The notes under the pieces are model-generated. The model made no database searches. It saw nothing but the letters and a program-made list of their open reading frames with translations, and was not told the DNA's origin. A DNA stretch of 35,077 nucleotides from Pseudomonadota bacterium. Its GTDB lineage: Bacteria > Pseudomonadota > Gammaproteobacteria > Steroidobacterales > Steroidobacteraceae. Made by a program: the position numbers and the translations under genes. Each line of letters begins with the position of its first letter. Position 1 is the first letter of the stretch. This document shows positions 32,723-35,077 of this stretch, in pieces. Location: contig JAJYAM010000024.1 in NCBI GenBank assembly GCA_021779535.1, positions 1-35,077 of the forward strand, read 5' to 3'.

Positions 32723-34354
32723 ATGAGCGAATCCGATGCGTTCGACGTCGTGGTGATCGGGGGCGGCCACAACGGTCTGGTCTGTGCCGCGTATCTGGGT
32801 GCGGCGGGGCTGCGGGTCGCGGTGCTCGAGCGCCGCGAGGTGGTCGGCGGTGCGGCGGTCACCGAGGAATTCCTGCCGGGCTTTCGCAATTCGGTCGCGG
32901 CGTACACCGTTTCGCTGCTGAATCCGAAGGTGATCCGCGATCTCGAGCTCGCCGATCACGGCTTGCGGATCGTCGAGCGGCGGATCTCGAACTTCCTTCC
33001 GCTCGGCGATGAGGGCTACCTCAAGGTCGGCGGCGGGCGCACGGCCGAGGAGGTCGCGAAATTCTCGCCGCGCGACGCGGCGCGTCTGGATGCGTACGCC
33101 GAGCGGCTCGACGCGATCGCCGACGTGCTGCGCAGCGTCGTGTTGGAGACGCCGCCGAACGTCACCGATCGGGGCTGGTTCGCCGCGCTCCCGCAGATGC
33201 TGAGCGGCGCCCGCGTCGGCAGGCGCATGTCGCGGCTGCCGATGCCGCTGCGCAGGGAGCTGCTCGAGCTGTTCGTGAAATCCGCGGGTGACTACCTCGA
33301 CGGGTGGTTCGAGAGCGCGCCGATCAAGGCGGCCTACGGCTTCGACGGCATCGTCGGCAACTACGCGAGCCCCTACACCCCCGGCTCCGCGTACGTGCTG
33401 CTGCACCACGTGTTCGGCGAGGTCAACGGCAAGAAAGGCGTCTGGGGCCACGCGATCGGCGGCATGGGGTCGATCACCCAGGCGATGGCGCGCGCGGCTG
33501 AGCGGCGCGGCGTCGTGATCCGGCTCGGCCACGCCGTGCGCGAAGTGCGGATCCGCGGCGGCCGGGCGGTCGGCGTCGTCACCGCGACCGGCGAGGAGAT
33601 TCGCGCGCGTTGCGTGGTATCGAACTTGAATCCGAAGTTGCTGTTCGGCTCGATGGTCGACCCGACCGCGCTGGACCCGGATTTCCGCGCGCGCATCGAG
33701 CGATGGCGCTGCGGCTCAGGGACGTTCCGGATGAACGTCGCGCTCGCGGAACTGCCGGATTTCGCGGCGCTTCCCGGCCGCGAGTGCGCCGAGCACCATA
33801 CCGCGGGCATCATCATGGCGCCGTCGCTCGCGTACATGGATCAGGCCTATCTCGACGCGAAGGCGGGCGGCTGGTCGAAGCGGCCGATCGTCGAGATGTT
33901 GATCCCGTCGACGCTCGACGACACGCTCGCCCCCCCGGGGCGGCACGTCGCGAGCTTGTTCTGCCAGCACGTCGCGCCGGTCCTGCCCGACGGGACCTCG
34001 TGGGACGATCGTCGCGAACAGGTCGCGGACGTGATGATCGATCTCGTCGACTCGTACGCGCCGAACTTCAAGAAGGCGGTGCTGGGCCGGCAGATCTTGA
34101 GCCCCCTCGATCTGGAACGGACGTTCGGCCTGACCGGCGGCGACATCTTCCACGGCGCGCTGAGCCTCGACCAGCTGTTCTCCGCCCGGCCGATGCTCGG
34201 CCACGCCGATTACCGAGGACCGGTCCCGGGCCTGTATCTCTGCGGCTCCGGCACGCATCCCGGCGGCGGCGTCACCGGCGCGCCCGGACACAACGCCGCG
34301 CGCGAAATCCTCGCGGATTTCCGCCGCGGCCGGCTCAGGCACCGATCGCGCTGA
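32723..34354 (+). CDS. FAD-dependent oxidoreductase, phytoene-desaturase/PYROXD2-like
   Basis: Flavoprotein amine-oxidase-fold enzyme of 543 aa. Seen: FAD motif VVVIGGGHNGLVCAAYLG at residues about 9-26, LERREVVGGAAVTEE, the central GKKGVWGHAIGGMGSITQAM, and the C-terminal LYLCGSGTHPGGGVTGAPGHNAA that closes the FAD site. This pattern is typical of the PYROXD2/carotenoid-desaturase-like subgroup, most of whose members have no known substrate. ATG 32723 follows the TetR stop by 13 nt with GGAAATGGGA in front; ATG 32714 is too close to the GAGG. Third gene of the 29997-34354 unit. No carotenoid genes are nearby, so carotenoid desaturation is unlikely. Confidence 0.85.
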   Translation: MSESDAFDVVVIGGGHNGLVCAAYLGAAGLRVAVLERREVVGGAAVTEEFLPGFRNSVAAYTVSLLNPKVIRDLELADHGLRIVERRISNFLPLGDEGYLKVGGGRTAEEVAKFSPRDAARLDAYAERLDAIADVLRSVVLETPPNVTDRGWFAALPQMLSGARVGRRMSRLPMPLRRELLELFVKSAGDYLDGWFESAPIKAAYGFDGIVGNYASPYTPGSAYVLLHHVFGEVNGKKGVWGHAIGGMGSITQAMARAAERRGVVIRLGHAVREVRIRGGRAVGVVTATGEEIRARCVVSNLNPKLLFGSMVDPTALDPDFRARIERWRCGSGTFRMNVALAELPDFAALPGRECAEHHTAGIIMAPSLAYMDQAYLDAKAGGWSKRPIVEMLIPSTLDDTLAPPGRHVASLFCQHVAPVLPDGTSWDDRREQVADVMIDLVDSYAPNFKKAVLGRQILSPLDLERTFGLTGGDIFHGALSLDQLFSARPMLGHADYRGPVPGLYLCGSGTHPGGGVTGAPGHNAAREILADFRRGRLRHRSR

Positions 34355-34366
34355 GCGGCCCGCGGG

Positions 34367-34957
34367 TCAACCGAGCGGCGAGACGCCGAAGAGCCGCAGG
34401 TGGGCCCAACCGACGAACAACCCGTACAGACCGAGCCCGGCGACGACCGCGATCGCGTCGTTCCAGCGGCCGGGTGGCGCGGTGTGCGCCGTGCGGACGT
34501 TCGCTCGATGCTTCAAGGAGATCCGGTCGGCGACCGCCCACGCGAGGAAACCGCCGAACAACAGCGCGTCGGCGAGCCGGCCGTTCATCAGCAGGTGCGC
34601 GAAGGCCCAGAATTTCACCGCCGCGAGCATCGGATGGCGGGTGAGCGCCTGGATGCGCCCGGGCAGGTACGCGGCGAGCAGCAGCGGAAACACCGGCAGC
34701 ATCAGCAGGAACGTCACGTGGCGCATCCACGCCGGCGGCGTGTACAGCACGACCGGCGCCGCGCGCGCGAGCGCGAAGCCGTGGACGATCAACACCAGCC
34801 CGACCAGCGACGCGGCGGCGTAGAGGCCCTTCCAACCGCGTTCGCCGAGCCGCGCGCTCATTCGCGCGCGAAACGACGGCGCGACGATCGCGATCGAGTG
34901 CGTCCCGAGGAACACGGCGAGACCGAGGATCAGGATGCCGATCGCGCTTCCCATCAT
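34367..34957 (-). CDS. NnrU-family membrane protein
   Basis: Inner membrane protein of 196 aa with about six helices. The NnrU hallmark GTHSIAIV near the N-terminus, the ARLGERGWKGLYAAASLVG segment and the RHPMLAAVKFWAFAHLLMNG motif are all present. NnrU was named for a role near nitric oxide reductase genes, and relatives include isoprenoid methyltransferase-like (MddA/ICMT-type) proteins; no denitrification genes are seen here. The start ATG 34957 overlaps the stop of the upstream gene (ATGA), so translation is coupled to that gene. Convergent with the FAD oxidoreductase, 12 bp apart. Confidence 0.88.
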   Translation of the reverse strand: MMGSAIGILILGLAVFLGTHSIAIVAPSFRARMSARLGERGWKGLYAAASLVGLVLIVHGFALARAAPVVLYTPPAWMRHVTFLLMLPVFPLLLAAYLPGRIQALTRHPMLAAVKFWAFAHLLMNGRLADALLFGGFLAWAVADRISLKHRANVRTAHTAPPGRWNDAIAVVAGLGLYGLFVGWAHLRLFGVSPLG

Positions 34958-35077
34958 CGACTCCGCCGCCGGCCCGCGGGCCGGCCGCGCGCCGGGGTCT
35001 TGCGCTTGGCCGCGCCGGTCCGCGCCTTCGCGGGGGCTCGGGTCTTCGTGACCGCCCGGGTCTTCGCAGCCGCCCGG
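34954..35077 (-). CDS. C-terminal tail of a Lys/Ala/Arg/Pro-rich protein, cut by the window edge
   Basis: The - strand frame is open from the right edge to TGA 34956-34954. Only 40 residues are visible: a highly basic, low-complexity tail with repeated AAK/TRA/PAK patterns ending GRRRSR. Such tails occur on histone H1-like proteins, some PHA-granule-associated proteins and other nucleic-acid binders. The stop overlaps the nnrU start (ATGA), which supports a real reading frame. Identity cannot be decided from this fragment. Confidence 0.5.
   Translation of the reverse strand, partial: RAAAKTRAVTKTRAPAKARTGAAKRKTPARGRPAGRRRSR

Overview
This window comes from the chromosome of a high-GC (by eye roughly two-thirds G+C) Pseudomonadota, most likely a gammaproteobacterium. 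The clues are a GshA of the gammaproteobacterial type, a CysB-like LysR regulator beginning with the KLQQLRY signature, an RluF-type pseudouridine synthase, glutathione-dependent GloA and an Lrp/alanine dehydrogenase pair. No order or genus can be fixed from sequence alone. I see no tRNA, rRNA, CRISPR array, insertion sequence, integrase or phage gene. About 32 protein genes fill the window on both strands with short gaps; the main exceptions are two intergenic regions, 3185-3473 and 5185-5674.

Layout. 1-1817 (+): the C-terminal part of a DsbD-type thiol:disulfide transporter and a small unknown protein. 1688-5184 (-): SDR oxidoreductase, CysB-like regulator, a degenerate alpha/beta hydrolase and RluF. 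Two candidate small RNAs lie in this stretch, each with its own terminator (one + strand at 3248-3387, one - strand at 5239-5412). 5675-9104: glyoxalase I, then the two acetolactate synthase subunits transcribed divergently (ilvB -, ilvN +), then a small exported protein. 9133-11180 (-): PII protein followed by an Omp85-type outer membrane protein. 11328-16987: a ferredoxin-reductase-like flavoprotein, a single-chain pyruvate carboxylase and an isoaspartyl peptidase. 17012-19980 (-): glutamate-cysteine ligase and a membrane diguanylate cyclase. 20114-26669 (+): thiolase, dienelactone-hydrolase-like protein, GabD-like aldehyde dehydrogenase, a tandem VOC protein and a large acetyl-CoA hydrolase/transferase. 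26707-28426: divergent lrp and ald with two operator-like inverted repeats between them. 28482-29807 (-): MFS permease. 29997-34354 (+): a tight three-gene unit of a trimethylamine-dehydrogenase-like flavoprotein, a TetR regulator and an FAD oxidoreductase. 34367-35077 (-): NnrU and the basic tail of a gene that continues off the right edge.

How the genes fit together. Much of the content is core metabolism: thiol and electrophile defence (DsbD, GloA, GshA, CysB-like), branched-chain amino acids (IlvB/IlvN), anaplerosis (Pyc), nitrogen sensing (PII) and Asn/Ala use (isoaspartyl peptidase, Lrp/Ald). The 20114-26669 block looks like acyl-CoA/aldehyde catabolism. The 29997-34354 unit looks like a regulated oxidation pathway of unknown substrate. 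The least explained signals are the two unassigned RNAs, the TMADH-like enzyme that lacks the covalent-flavin Cys and substrate-cage residues, the split ilvB/ilvN, and the mini-ORFs ahead of the acetyl-CoA hydrolase gene.
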